From SIG710 sp045651985 (GTDB taxonomy: Bacteria > Bacillota > Clostridia > Oscillospirales > CAG-272): 7,193 nt of DNA. Below are positions 1 to 6,890 of this stretch, in pieces. The notes under the pieces were generated by a model that saw only the letters and a program-made list of their open reading frames with translations, did not search any database and was not told the DNA's origin. Positions within the stretch are counted from its first letter, which is position 1; the number at the start of each line of letters is the position of its first letter. The stretch covers positions 1 through 7,193 of the forward strand of contig JAZRTK010000015.1 in assembly GCA_045651985.1 (NCBI GenBank), in the 5' to 3' direction. Made by a program: the position numbers and the translations under genes.

Positions 1-60
1 GAATCGAACCCACGACTAATCCTTAGGAGGGACTTGTAATATCCACTTTACTACGGAGGC
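1..60 (-). tRNA. tRNA-Arg (anticodon CCT), 3' end cut by window edge
   Basis: Read on the minus strand, the gene starts with acceptor strand GCCTCCG (60-54). It continues with a D-stem GTAA/TTAC, an anticodon stem AGTCC/GGATT and the loop CTCCTAA (29-23). This places anticodon CCT at 27-25, which reads the AGG arginine codon. The T-arm has the canonical TTCGATT loop. The 3' acceptor strand, and CCA if encoded, lie outside the window. A good promoter sits just upstream (77-105), so the gene probably starts its own transcript. Confidence 0.9.
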
Positions 61-76
61 AAATTCAACGCTGATA

Positions 77-105
77 ATTATACCACCTTTCATAAAAAAA
101 ATCAA
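77..105 (-). promoter_or_regulatory. Sigma-A-type promoter of tRNA-Arg(CCT)
   Basis: On the minus strand there is a -35 TTGATT (105-100), a 17-base spacer (99-83) and a perfect -10 TATAAT (82-77). Transcription would begin around base 70, leaving about 10 bases before the mature tRNA 5' end at 60. This fits a stable-RNA promoter. A perfect 10-base palindrome GGTATATACC lies just upstream of the -35 (109-118), with no assigned role. Confidence 0.8.
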
Positions 106-173
106 GGGGGTATATACCGTTTCATGTTGTTTTTTTAAAAAATCAGTCTGTAATATCTTTTCCCAAAAATCTA

Positions 174-202
174 TTGACTTTTTCTTGTCGGTATGATATC
201 AT
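174..202 (+). promoter_or_regulatory. Sigma-A-type promoter of the dockerin-repeat gene
   Basis: A -35 TTGACT (174-179) is separated by 17 bases from a -10 TATCAT (197-202). The start site would be near base 209, about 28 bases before the ATG at 238. An in-frame upstream ATG at 193 lies inside this promoter, which supports 238 as the real start codon. Confidence 0.7.
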
Positions 203-237
203 GTATATATAAAATCATACTCAAACGAGGTATTATT

Positions 238-630
238 ATGAAAAGGATCGTTTCGATTTGTCTGGCAGCAATTGTGGTTCTCTCTGTATTGATTGTTTCT
301 GCATTCGCTATCTACGGGGACATTTACATGGATAACGAAATCAACGGTAAAGATGCCGTAAAACTTGCTCAGAAGCTTGCCAATTGGGATATTGATTTCT
401 CGTCAGAGGATGAAAAGAACGCAGACGTTTATTACGACGGTGTGATCAACGCAAAGGACGCAGTTAAGCTTGCTCAGTATCTTGCACGGTGGACTGTTAC
501 ACTTGGCCCCACGGGCGACGTGGGCGGTGACGTGGGCGGTAACGTAGGCGGTAACGTAGGCGGTGATACAGGAAACGGTAACATCTCCGGCGGAGACATT
601 GAGGTCGGTGCCGACGATATTTTCGGTTAA
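238..630 (+). CDS. Small secreted dockerin-doublet protein with Gly-rich tail
   Basis: The product has 130 residues. The ATG at 238 was chosen because a site ACGAGG (225-230) lies seven bases upstream and because the earlier in-frame ATG at 193 overlaps the promoter. Residues 1-24 form a signal peptide (MKR, a long hydrophobic core, then SAFA at the likely cleavage site). Two dockerin-type repeats follow at about 27-50 and 62-85, each with the pattern D-x-Y-x-D...IN-x-KDAVKLAQ-x-LA-x-W. Calcium-loop acids are D28, D32, D39 and D63, D67, D74; the usual Asn/Asp at loop position 3 is Tyr in both. A low-complexity tail (about 90-130) has four VGG(D/N) units. There is no catalytic domain and no cohesin partner in the window. 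Dockerins normally anchor enzymes to cohesins; here the doublet is nearly the whole mature protein, so its role is unknown. A secreted calcium-binding or adaptor protein is possible. Confidence 0.85.
   Translation: MKRIVSICLAAIVVLSVLIVSAFAIYGDIYMDNEINGKDAVKLAQKLANWDIDFSSEDEKNADVYYDGVINAKDAVKLAQYLARWTVTLGPTGDVGGDVGGNVGGNVGGDTGNGNISGGDIEVGADDIFG
520..567 (+). repeat. Four tandem 12-base repeats encoding VGG(D/N)
   Basis: Units start at 520, 532, 544 and 556 with consensus GTRGGCGGTRAY. They encode VGGD, VGGN, VGGN and VGGD in the tail of the dockerin protein. Because the period is a multiple of three, slippage would change tail length without a frameshift. Confidence 0.85.
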
Positions 631-644
631 TACTAACAAGTTAA

Positions 645-679
645 AGCATGTTCGCCTCGGCGAATGTGCTTTTTATTTT
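645..679 (+). terminator. Intrinsic terminator after the dockerin-repeat gene
   Basis: Arms AGCATGTTCGC (645-655) and GCGAATGTGCT (660-670) pair over 11 positions with two G-U wobbles and a CTCG loop. The T-rich tract TTTTTATTTT begins at 670. It lies 14 bases after the stop codon and only 23 bases before the comEC start. Confidence 0.85.
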
Positions 680-702
680 GAAAAAAGTAAAGGAGAAGCA
701 AT

Positions 703-2955
703 ATGGGACTTTTTCACCGCCGTCCGCTGGCACTTGGCGCTCTGCTGTTTATGCTGTCGGGCGCGGTAGCCCTTTTATTTGATGCAAGTTTGCTTTTCCT
801 TGGGGCGGCTTCTCTTGTTTTCGTAATCACTGTTTTAGCAGTGCTGTTATTAAAAAACAAGCGCATTGTTCCGCCCATGCTTTTGATCTTCGCCCTGGTA
901 TGCGGCGGCTTTCTGCGCTCGTATTTTTACAGGGCAGACTTCAACCGCATCTTGCGCGAGCACGACGGGAAGATCGCCGAGGTCGAGATGACGGTAAATG
1001 CCGTACAATACTCTCTGCCGTACGGAAGCTCCTACGAGGCAACTGTAACGAGGATCGACGGCAAGTCTGCCAATATTGACGTGATCTTTGAGTCAGGCTA
1101 CGACAGCGGTCTGAAGCCCGGCACAAAGATACGTACCCGCGCAAGCATTTCGGATTTTGCACAAGACGAGAACGGTTTTCGTGAAAAAGCATATTACAAT
1201 TCAAAAGGAATATTTTTGAAAGTAACGGAGGTTGAAAGTCATAAATTCGATATCCTGACGAAAAATTCGACTACAAACCGCATTGAAATAAAAGCGGGAG
1301 CTGTCCGAGACAAATTTACAACCTTGCTCAATCGATATCTACCCGAGGAAAACGGGTTGCCTGCCGCGGTCTTTTTTGGCGACCGCTCGTCTCTTGAGGA
1401 AGCGGACAAAATGCACTTCCGCAGAACGGGAACCTATCACCTGCTTGCTCTCAGCGGCATGCACCTGTCAGTGCTTGCGGGAATACTCGATTTCATTCTG
1501 AAAAGCCTCGCTTTGAAAAAGGGCAAACGGCTAATTATTACGGCTTCCGTCATAATCTTTTACGTAGCACTGACAGGATTTGCTCTGTCAGTCGTCCGCG
1601 CGGCGATAATGCTTTTCATTTCTTATGTTGCATATTTCGCCCGACGCGAAAAGGATTCGCTCACTTCCCTGCTCATTGCCGGCGCGATCATCTGCGCCGT
1701 ATCGCCTTGCGCCATTTCGGACGTTGGATTTATCCTGTCCTTTGCCACCACATTCGGTATCGTCGCCTTCTATCCGTCGGTAGAAGCGAAAATAATACGC
1801 GCCCGCTCGGTGAGATTTGCGGGAAAGGCAGTTTACTACGTGCTGTCATCGCTGGGCATTTCCGTGGTGGCACTCATGTTCGCATTGCCCGTTTCGTGGC
1901 TTTACTTCGGCAAAATTGCAGTTCTCTCACCCATAGGAACTCTGCTTCTCTCACCGCTCATTTCAGCTCTTATGCTTTTAACACCTCTGACACTGATCTT
2001 TGGCGCAGTTCCTTTGGCGGGAAATGCACTTGGTCATTTGACATTGTGGGCGTCAAAAGGTTCTTCGCACGTTGCCTCGCTGCTGGCTGAGCCGGATAAC
2101 ATAGAGCTGTCCCTTGACTATTCTTTTACACCATTTTTCTTCGTCCCGTTTTTCGCGCTGGTGCTTACCGTTATTTTCTTCAAGTTAAAGCACCTGAAGA
2201 TCTACTTTTTTGCTGCCCTCGCCGTTATCCTTTGTTTCTTCGCGTTTCACACGATCTACACAAAGAACAGTCCTCTTTCCGCCCAATTTCTCACAAGTGG
2301 CGAAAACGAATATTTAATAATATCAAAAGGCGGTCAGAACACGATTCTTGATCTGTCGGACGGCTCTTTTGGAAGTCTTTCTTACGTTGCTGCCGAGGCG
2401 GCAAGACGCGGATACTGTCAGATAGACGTCCTGGTCATGACACATTATCACACAAAACATATCTCGGCAGTTTCCAGAATTTTAAAGAACCAAACGGTAA
2501 GACAAATAATCCTTCCGCAACCCATAAATGAAAACGAAGCAAACATTTTGCTTTCAATTACGGAAACGGCAAAGGAAAACAATGTGGAAACGCATATTTT
2601 CCCTCTCGAAGACGGCTTCACACTGTTTCAAGAGACCGAGGTGACGCTTTCAAGAGATTATATCACCGCCTCAACTCACCCAATACTCGCTCTTGATTTT
2701 ATGGGCGAAGTCAACATATCGTATCTCGGGTCTTCCTATGCCTCCTATAAAGAGGTGACCGATCTTCGCGAAAATGTGATCGTCGGCACTCACGGACCCG
2801 TTCAGAAGAAGCCGTTCTACCTTCCATTGCCCGAAGAAATCCGCCTGCTCTCCTTTTCCGACAGAAACACGGCGGACCTCATGTCAAAGGACTGTCCAAA
2901 GCCGCAAGACCACTGCACGATCCTGTTGAATCCAACCATGATAAATATAAAATAA
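703..2955 (+). CDS. comEC: ComEC/Rec2-family competence DNA-channel protein
   Basis: The product has 750 residues, a normal length for full-size ComEC, the inner-membrane channel that carries single-stranded DNA into the cytoplasm during natural transformation. The start is set by AGGAG (691-695), seven bases before the ATG. Domains in order: N-terminal membrane segments (about 9-70), a soluble DUF4131-like region (about 80-185), the multi-pass Competence domain (about 220-500) with signature GDRSS (226-230) and LALSGMH (248-254), and a C-terminal beta-lactamase-like domain (about 525-720). In that last domain the histidine motif reads H581-Y-H583-T-K585-H586, so the Asp of HxHxDH is Lys. The usual late TGD Asp position reads G676-S677, while H697 in GTHGP is kept. 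The domain therefore looks impaired or non-hydrolytic. No clear promoter fits between the upstream terminator and the start. Assignment to the family is firm; activity of the last domain is doubtful. Confidence 0.95.
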   Translation: MGLFHRRPLALGALLFMLSGAVALLFDASLLFLGAASLVFVITVLAVLLLKNKRIVPPMLLIFALVCGGFLRSYFYRADFNRILREHDGKIAEVEMTVNAVQYSLPYGSSYEATVTRIDGKSANIDVIFESGYDSGLKPGTKIRTRASISDFAQDENGFREKAYYNSKGIFLKVTEVESHKFDILTKNSTTNRIEIKAGAVRDKFTTLLNRYLPEENGLPAAVFFGDRSSLEEADKMHFRRTGTYHLLALSGMHLSVLAGILDFILKSLALKKGKRLIITASVIIFYVALTGFALSVVRAAIMLFISYVAYFARREKDSLTSLLIAGAIICAVSPCAISDVGFILSFATTFGIVAFYPSVEAKIIRARSVRFAGKAVYYVLSSLGISVVALMFALPVSWLYFGKIAVLSPIGTLLLSPLISALMLLTPLTLIFGAVPLAGNALGHLTLWASKGSSHVASLLAEPDNIELSLDYSFTPFFFVPFFALVLTVIFFKLKHLKIYFFAALAVILCFFAFHTIYTKNSPLSAQFLTSGENEYLIISKGGQNTILDLSDGSFGSLSYVAAEAARRGYCQIDVLVMTHYHTKHISAVSRILKNQTVRQIILPQPINENEANILLSITETAKENNVETHIFPLEDGFTLFQETEVTLSRDYITASTHPILALDFMGEVNISYLGSSYASYKEVTDLRENVIVGTHGPVQKKPFYLPLPEEIRLLSFSDRNTADLMSKDCPKPQDHCTILLNPTMINIK

Positions 2956-2981
2956 CCCGAGCTTGCGCTCGGGTTATTTTT
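2950..2981. terminator. Bidirectional terminator shared by comEC and the helicase operon
   Basis: Perfect 13-base arms AAATAACCCGAGC (2950-2962) and GCTCGGGTTATTT (2967-2979) flank a TTGC loop. On the plus strand the T tract runs to 2981. On the minus strand the 3' arm is followed by TTTTATATTTAT. The comEC stop codon (2953-2955) lies inside the left arm and the helicase stop codon (2982-2980) begins next to the right arm, so one hairpin serves both convergent transcripts. Confidence 0.9.
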
Positions 2982-5217
2982 ACCGAAATTCATTTACGAT
3001 CTCCTGCAACCTTCGCTCTGCCTCGTCCGCTCGAAGACGGTCTGCAGAGTAGGAACGGCGCAAAAGATCGCCGGGAATGTACTCGTCGTATTTTTCAAAT
3101 ACGGGCATCTCGGTTCCGCCCACAAGGGCATCGCAGTCAATGCCGAAATCTCTTACGCGCTCCGCAAGTCTCGTGACAAATTCACGCTCGTCGCACTCCA
3201 TTTTCATAGAAATGAAGTAGCAACCCTCAAACTCAATATTGGATATCCTAAACTCCTTTGCGTTGATGGCAATATACTTGCGCAGAGTCCTGAAGGAGCG
3301 TGTTCCCAGCCACGGGAAGATACAATAGCTATAACCTCCCAGATGTACAACTGAACGTCGAAGCATACCCGTATTTCGAGCCAGATGACGTGCAACGTCC
3401 AAGCGGTGGCGGGCGTTTTCTTTCAAGTACGGATATACCGTGTCCTCCTCCAACACACGCTTCATGCGCTCAAGGATCTTGGTATGTATCTCGCCGTAAT
3501 CTCCGGGCCAGGAAACCTCCATTTTGCCCGCGACCGCCTTTACGTATATAAGTTTTCGGGGAATGTCCAGCTCCTCAACCTCCCACACCCGCCCCGCCAG
3601 AGCGAAACGGTCGCCCACGGGCGGCGGAGTGGTGATCGTGCCTATCTCGTCCGATTCACATCGAACAGTAAAATCCTCGCTGTCCTTGAAAACCGCGTAG
3701 AACTTGAAGCTGCCCAGCAATCGTTCGCCCGCGAGTCCCACGATAAGTCCCTTTTCTTCGGTCATTTCAAGGTAATCGTTTTTCAGCATTGAAATAATGA
3801 GGGTCTTGTAGTCCTCTTTCGTAATTTCCACAAAGGGCGGCAGGGACAGTATCTTGTCCGCAAGCTGCTTTGGAGTCAGCTCGCCCGAGGACGCGCAAAC
3901 GCTGAGTGTCTGCTGAAAAAGCAGACTCATGGGCATTTTTTTGCAATTGGGAGGCTCAATGAAGCGCTCCTCAATATAGAGCTGAATTATGGCGATAGCA
4001 CGGAGCAACCCCCACGGAATCAGCTGGGGCAATGGCGTGTTTGGGAGCGGGTTTTCCTCTCGGAAAACCATCATCATCTCGGGTGGCTCGCCGCGCCGTC
4101 CGCTTCGTCCAAGCCTTTGAAGGAAAGACGAGACCGAATTCGGTGCTTCATTCTGAAGAATACGCTCAAGCCGTCCGATGTCGATACCAAGCTCCATTGT
4201 GACCGTAGCGCAGGTGACCGCCATTTTCTCCTCGTCCTTCATCTTCTCCTCCGCCTCCTCGCGAATAGACGCGGAAAGATTTCCGTGGTGTATAAGGAAA
4301 ATATCGGGGTCGCCTCGCTTTTCGGCTATTTGCCGCAGGGTCGCCGTTACGTACTCGGTCTCCTCACGCGAATTTGAAAAGACCAGAGACTTTTTATTCT
4401 TTACGCAATCGTACATGTACTCATACCCCGGGTCGAGCTGTGCTATCTGAGGCTTTTCCTCTCCGCGCTCGGCGCCGTTGTCCTGTGACTGCGCAGCATT
4501 TCTGTCCTGAATGTAAAAATGCTCAAGACCAAGCCGCCAAGTTATCCTTGACTGAGGGAAAAGAGGAATGTCCGTTTCTCTACCTGTGCCGCCCGACAGC
4601 CATTCAGCCGCTCTCTCGGGGTCGCCTACGGTGGCGGAAAGCCCCACGCGGCGTGGAATATGCCCGATAAGATGCGCAAGCCTGCAAAGCTGACAGATTA
4701 TCTGGTTTCCGCGGTCTGTGCCCGTCAGGGTGTGAATTTCGTCCAACACGACGTACCGCAGGTCGCAAAAAAGCCGCACCATATCGTTTGAGCGATTGAT
4801 GAGCATGCTTTCAAGGCTTTCGGGGGTTATTTGCAGGATACCGGAGGGCTTTTCAAGCAGCTTTTTCTTATGGGACGCTGCAACGTCGCCGTGCCAATGG
4901 GTAACGGCAATTCCCGTGCTGTCGAGAAGCTCCTTGATGCGCGAAAATTGGTCGTTTATAAGGCTTTTTAAGGGCGCGATATATAGAACGCCGATGCTTT
5001 CCGAAGGTTTTTCGTAAAGCTCTGTCAGAATCGGGAAAAACGCCGCCTCGGTCTTTCCGCTGGCGGTTGCAGAGGTGAGAAGAAGGTTGCGGTCGGTCTC
5101 AAATATCGTCCTTGCCGCGCTCATCTGCACGTCTCGCAGGCTATCCCAGCCCCGTGAATATATATATTCTTGAATAAAGACGGGAAACCTTGAAAAAATT
5201 TTGTCCGCCTCGGTCAT
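2980..5217 (-). CDS. Lhr-like superfamily 2 DEAD/DEAH-box helicase
   Basis: The product has 745 residues. The start is supported by AAAGGAG (5231-5225), seven bases before the ATG. Superfamily 2 motifs are all intact: a Q-like region near Q31, motif I TASGKTE (51-57, with K55 and T56), PLKSL (82-86), TPESLE (131-136), motif II DEIH (159-162), motif III SAT (194-196), motif IV region SLVFSNSR (277-284), motif V MELGIDIG (341-348) and motif VI QRLGRSGRRG (367-376). After the two RecA domains, a winged-helix-like stretch and a beta-rich section (about 499-550, including GSFKFYAVF and GRVWEVEEL) resemble the Lhr core. The long C-terminal extension of large bacterial Lhr proteins is absent. Lhr proteins are ATP-driven 3'-to-5' helicases tied to repair and nucleic-acid processing; the substrate here is unknown. 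It is the second gene of an operon, 22 bases after the acyltransferase. ATPase activity is very likely from the motifs; the Lhr label is moderately sure. Confidence 0.88.
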   Translation of the reverse strand: MTEADKIFSRFPVFIQEYIYSRGWDSLRDVQMSAARTIFETDRNLLLTSATASGKTEAAFFPILTELYEKPSESIGVLYIAPLKSLINDQFSRIKELLDSTGIAVTHWHGDVAASHKKKLLEKPSGILQITPESLESMLINRSNDMVRLFCDLRYVVLDEIHTLTGTDRGNQIICQLCRLAHLIGHIPRRVGLSATVGDPERAAEWLSGGTGRETDIPLFPQSRITWRLGLEHFYIQDRNAAQSQDNGAERGEEKPQIAQLDPGYEYMYDCVKNKKSLVFSNSREETEYVTATLRQIAEKRGDPDIFLIHHGNLSASIREEAEEKMKDEEKMAVTCATVTMELGIDIGRLERILQNEAPNSVSSFLQRLGRSGRRGEPPEMMMVFREENPLPNTPLPQLIPWGLLRAIAIIQLYIEERFIEPPNCKKMPMSLLFQQTLSVCASSGELTPKQLADKILSLPPFVEITKEDYKTLIISMLKNDYLEMTEEKGLIVGLAGERLLGSFKFYAVFKDSEDFTVRCESDEIGTITTPPPVGDRFALAGRVWEVEELDIPRKLIYVKAVAGKMEVSWPGDYGEIHTKILERMKRVLEEDTVYPYLKENARHRLDVARHLARNTGMLRRSVVHLGGYSYCIFPWLGTRSFRTLRKYIAINAKEFRISNIEFEGCYFISMKMECDEREFVTRLAERVRDFGIDCDALVGGTEMPVFEKYDEYIPGDLLRRSYSADRLRADEAERRLQEIVNEFR

Positions 5218-5239
5218 CTTGCGTCTCCTTTCCGGTCTG

Positions 5240-6523
5240 TCAGTTCTTTTTGCTCTCCGCTTTCTGTCTTGATTTCATTTTGTAAAGCTCCTCCGCGGCA
5301 AGGCGGGTCTTTGCAACAACGTCACAGCCCTGCGGGAAGCAGTAATAGAGCCGTTTACGGTCTCCTATGCATATAACGTCGCCAATTTCGTACCAGAAAT
5401 AGTCGGCGTAAAGTGAATATGAGAACACGGGAGTCTGACGGTATTCAAGCTGACCGTCACAGCCCGTCAGCATAAAGCCGTTCTCATCGTGAACGAGTCT
5501 TCCCTCGCCCACGCGATAAATTGCCTTGTAGTCCGCCATTAAGCGGATCTCAACGGGGATATCCAGCTTGTATTCGCCGCGCTCAATTTCATCGCGCACC
5601 TGATCGCGTTCCCACTTATACCAGTCGGGCACGTGGGTGAATTTCGCCTCGGCATTGTCGCAGGAAAGGCTTCCGTCCTCGCAAAGTGTGTAAGACACTC
5701 CACACTCTTGGCATTTAACGGTGATTCCCTTACCCACCATTTTGCCCTCAGTCATGCAGTGTGAGCACTTGTAGAGTACGCGGTTGAGACCGTCAGCGCG
5801 AAAAGGCTCGGTGATCTTAATGCCGTTTTCCTTTTGCCATGCAAAATTATCAAAGCTGAATTCTCCTTGGATACGCTCGTTTATCTCCGACTCGGTAAGG
5901 GTCTTTGCATCCTCGGGAGAAATGAGGTATTTTACACGCGCGCCGACTTTGACCTTTCTTATTTGAAGCTCATTGTAAAGGGGATTTTTCAAATAATTTC
6001 CGTAAGTTATCATGGTCACAACGGGGACTTTCAAAAGCTTCACAAGCCCGCCCAAGCTTGACGGCAAAGGCGTTGCGGTGCCGTCAAAGGAATAGCTTGC
6101 CTCGGGGTACATAAGGATCGAGGTTCTGAGGGTCTTTAGAGCGTATGACATATCCCTGATAAGATTCATGTCGGGAACGAATTTTTGCGTCGGGATACAA
6201 CCGATTGAACGCATGAGAAATTCCTTACCCACAAAGCCGTCCGAGGTGCAGACGATAGAAAGGGATCGGGGATAAAAATAGTGCTCCGCCATTTCCAGAT
6301 CCAAAAAACAGGAATGGTTCATCAAAATAAGCGCAGGCTCTTTTTTGCCCAGCTTTTCCATACCCGATTCGGTAAATTTTGCGCCAAGTCTGAAAAGATC
6401 AAAGGCGGAAAACGCCTTGATTATCCACTTCAAAATAAAAAGCGGCTTTCTTGGCTTTTTGCGCGGGGGCACGGGAATCTCCAGAACCTTTTCATAAGCT
6501 TTGTTTTTTTGCTTGATCTTCAT
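5240..6523 (-). CDS. PlsC-type 1-acyl-glycerol-3-phosphate acyltransferase with C-terminal zinc ribbon
   Basis: The product has 427 residues. The start at 6523 has GGAG (6532-6529) five bases upstream and a strong promoter further up. The N-terminal two hundred residues form an acyltransferase domain: catalytic NHSCFLD (69-75, an HX4D motif with H70 and D75), then YPEASYSFDGT (139-149), a variant of the phosphate-binding PEGT motif that keeps E141, and VPVV (166-169). Such enzymes acylate lysophosphatidate to phosphatidate at the membrane. A four-cysteine zinc ribbon follows (C253, C256, C271, C274), then a region of about 125 residues with a beta-rich look and a basic tail. This is roughly 190 residues longer than a plain PlsC. 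The extra module may bind a partner or nucleic acid, which is inference. It is the first gene of an operon with the helicase. Acyltransferase class is confident; the acyl acceptor is not shown by sequence. Confidence 0.88.
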   Translation of the reverse strand: MKIKQKNKAYEKVLEIPVPPRKKPRKPLFILKWIIKAFSAFDLFRLGAKFTESGMEKLGKKEPALILMNHSCFLDLEMAEHYFYPRSLSIVCTSDGFVGKEFLMRSIGCIPTQKFVPDMNLIRDMSYALKTLRTSILMYPEASYSFDGTATPLPSSLGGLVKLLKVPVVTMITYGNYLKNPLYNELQIRKVKVGARVKYLISPEDAKTLTESEINERIQGEFSFDNFAWQKENGIKITEPFRADGLNRVLYKCSHCMTEGKMVGKGITVKCQECGVSYTLCEDGSLSCDNAEAKFTHVPDWYKWERDQVRDEIERGEYKLDIPVEIRLMADYKAIYRVGEGRLVHDENGFMLTGCDGQLEYRQTPVFSYSLYADYFWYEIGDVICIGDRKRLYYCFPQGCDVVAKTRLAAEELYKMKSRQKAESKKN

Positions 6524-6563
6524 TTTTTCTCCAATCTGTCTCGCAGAGGATTTTCATAACACC

Positions 6564-6592
6564 ATTATAATATACAAATGAGTTTTTTTCAA
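6564..6592 (-). promoter_or_regulatory. Sigma-A-type promoter of the acyltransferase-helicase operon
   Basis: On the minus strand there is a -35 TTGAAA (6592-6587), a 17-base spacer (6586-6570) with a TG-containing AT-rich end, and a perfect -10 TATAAT (6569-6564). The start site would be near 6557, about 33 bases before the ATG at 6523. It is one of the best promoter matches in the window. Confidence 0.8.
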
Positions 6593-6600
6593 GAAAAAAA
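6583..6600. repeat. A/T inverted repeat overlapping the operon -35 box
   Basis: TTTTTTTC (6583-6590) and GAAAAAAA (6593-6600) are perfect 8-base arms around a 2-base centre, and the arms cover most of the -35 hexamer. It could be an operator or simply curved A-tract DNA that strengthens the promoter. No known operator consensus is recognised. Confidence 0.4.
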
Positions 6601-6670
6601 TCATGGAATGTTAAGATTTTAGCTCCACAGTGGATAACGTCCTCAGCGTCTCGCTGCCACAAAAAATTGT
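6601..6670. other. Non-coding spacer left of the tandem array
   Basis: No credible gene is seen. It has a 5-base hairpin CAGCG-TCT-CGCTG (6644-6656) and an 11-base near-palindrome TCCACAGTGGA (6624-6634). It separates the operon promoter from the array; no function is assigned. Confidence 0.5.
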
Positions 6671-6699
6671 GTTCGACCGTGACGAACACGCGATAAATG

Positions 6700-6728
6700 A
6701 AAAAGGGCAGCCGTGGCTGTCCTTTTTT
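6700..6728. terminator. Terminator-like hairpin, array copy 1
   Basis: AAAAAGGGCAGC (6700-6711), loop CGTG, then GCTGTCCTTTTT (6716-6727) with six T in all. The third G of GGG pairs with U on the plus-strand RNA, but the same site is an A-C mismatch on the minus-strand RNA, so the stem is better on the plus strand. Confidence 0.6.
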
Positions 6729-6738
6729 ATAGGGGGTT

Positions 6739-6880
6739 GAACCCACATTTGCGCCATCTCTCTCTTAAATCGTAAATCGTCACAGCGCAAATTTTTCATG
6801 TTTGCATAGCAAACATGAGTGGGTTCGACCGTGACGAACACGCCATAAATGAAAAAGGACAGCCGTGGCTGTCCTTTTTT
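6739..6880 (+). ncRNA. Candidate structured RNA unit 1 (three-way junction plus terminator hairpin)
   Basis: Paired on paper: P1 GAACCCAC (6739-6746) with GTGGGTTC (6819-6826); P2 ATTTGCGC (6747-6754) with GCGCAAAT (6785-6792), directly continuous with P1; P3 CATGTTTGC (6797-6805) with GCAAACATG (6809-6817). The P2 loop has 30 bases. A further 7-base complement links the P2 loop (TCGTCAC, 6777-6783) to GTGACGA (6831-6837), just after P1. The unit ends in the hairpin at 6852-6880. The plus strand is a guess, because most of the pairing also works on the minus strand. There is almost no room for a promoter, so an independent transcript is unproven; a DNA-level palindromic element is an equal alternative. 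Confidence 0.35.
6852..6880. terminator. Terminator-like hairpin, array copy 2
   Basis: Perfect 12-base arms AAAAAGGACAGC (6852-6863) and GCTGTCCTTTTT (6868-6879) around CGTG. A-run and T-run flanks would allow it to stop transcription from either side. Confidence 0.65.
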
Positions 6881-6890
6881 ATAGGGGTCT

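Noticed and set aside
193..237. Longer N-terminus of the dockerin protein starting at 193
   Set aside because: That ATG overlaps the -10 region and has no ribosome site; the ATG at 238 has a site and gives a clean signal peptide.
563..769. Short plus-strand frame bridging the dockerin gene and comEC
   Set aside because: It crosses the terminator and overlaps both real genes in another frame, with no family resemblance.
3300..5017. Plus-strand frames opposite the helicase gene
   Set aside because: They lie inside a well-supported conserved gene on the other strand and show no recognisable domains.
2980..5217. Helicase as part of an anti-phage defence system
   Set aside because: No nuclease, methylase, or other defence gene accompanies it; the neighbours are a lipid acyltransferase and comEC.
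6629..6637. DnaA-box-like TTATCCACT on the minus strand
   Set aside because: It is a single site with a mismatch at the last base, without a cluster, an AT-rich unwinding element or replication genes nearby.
6732..6746. tRNA T-arm-like segment (GTGGGTTCA on the minus strand) in each repeat, perhaps a tRNA remnant
   Set aside because: No acceptor or anticodon arm can be found around it, and the bases are better explained as one strand of stem P1.
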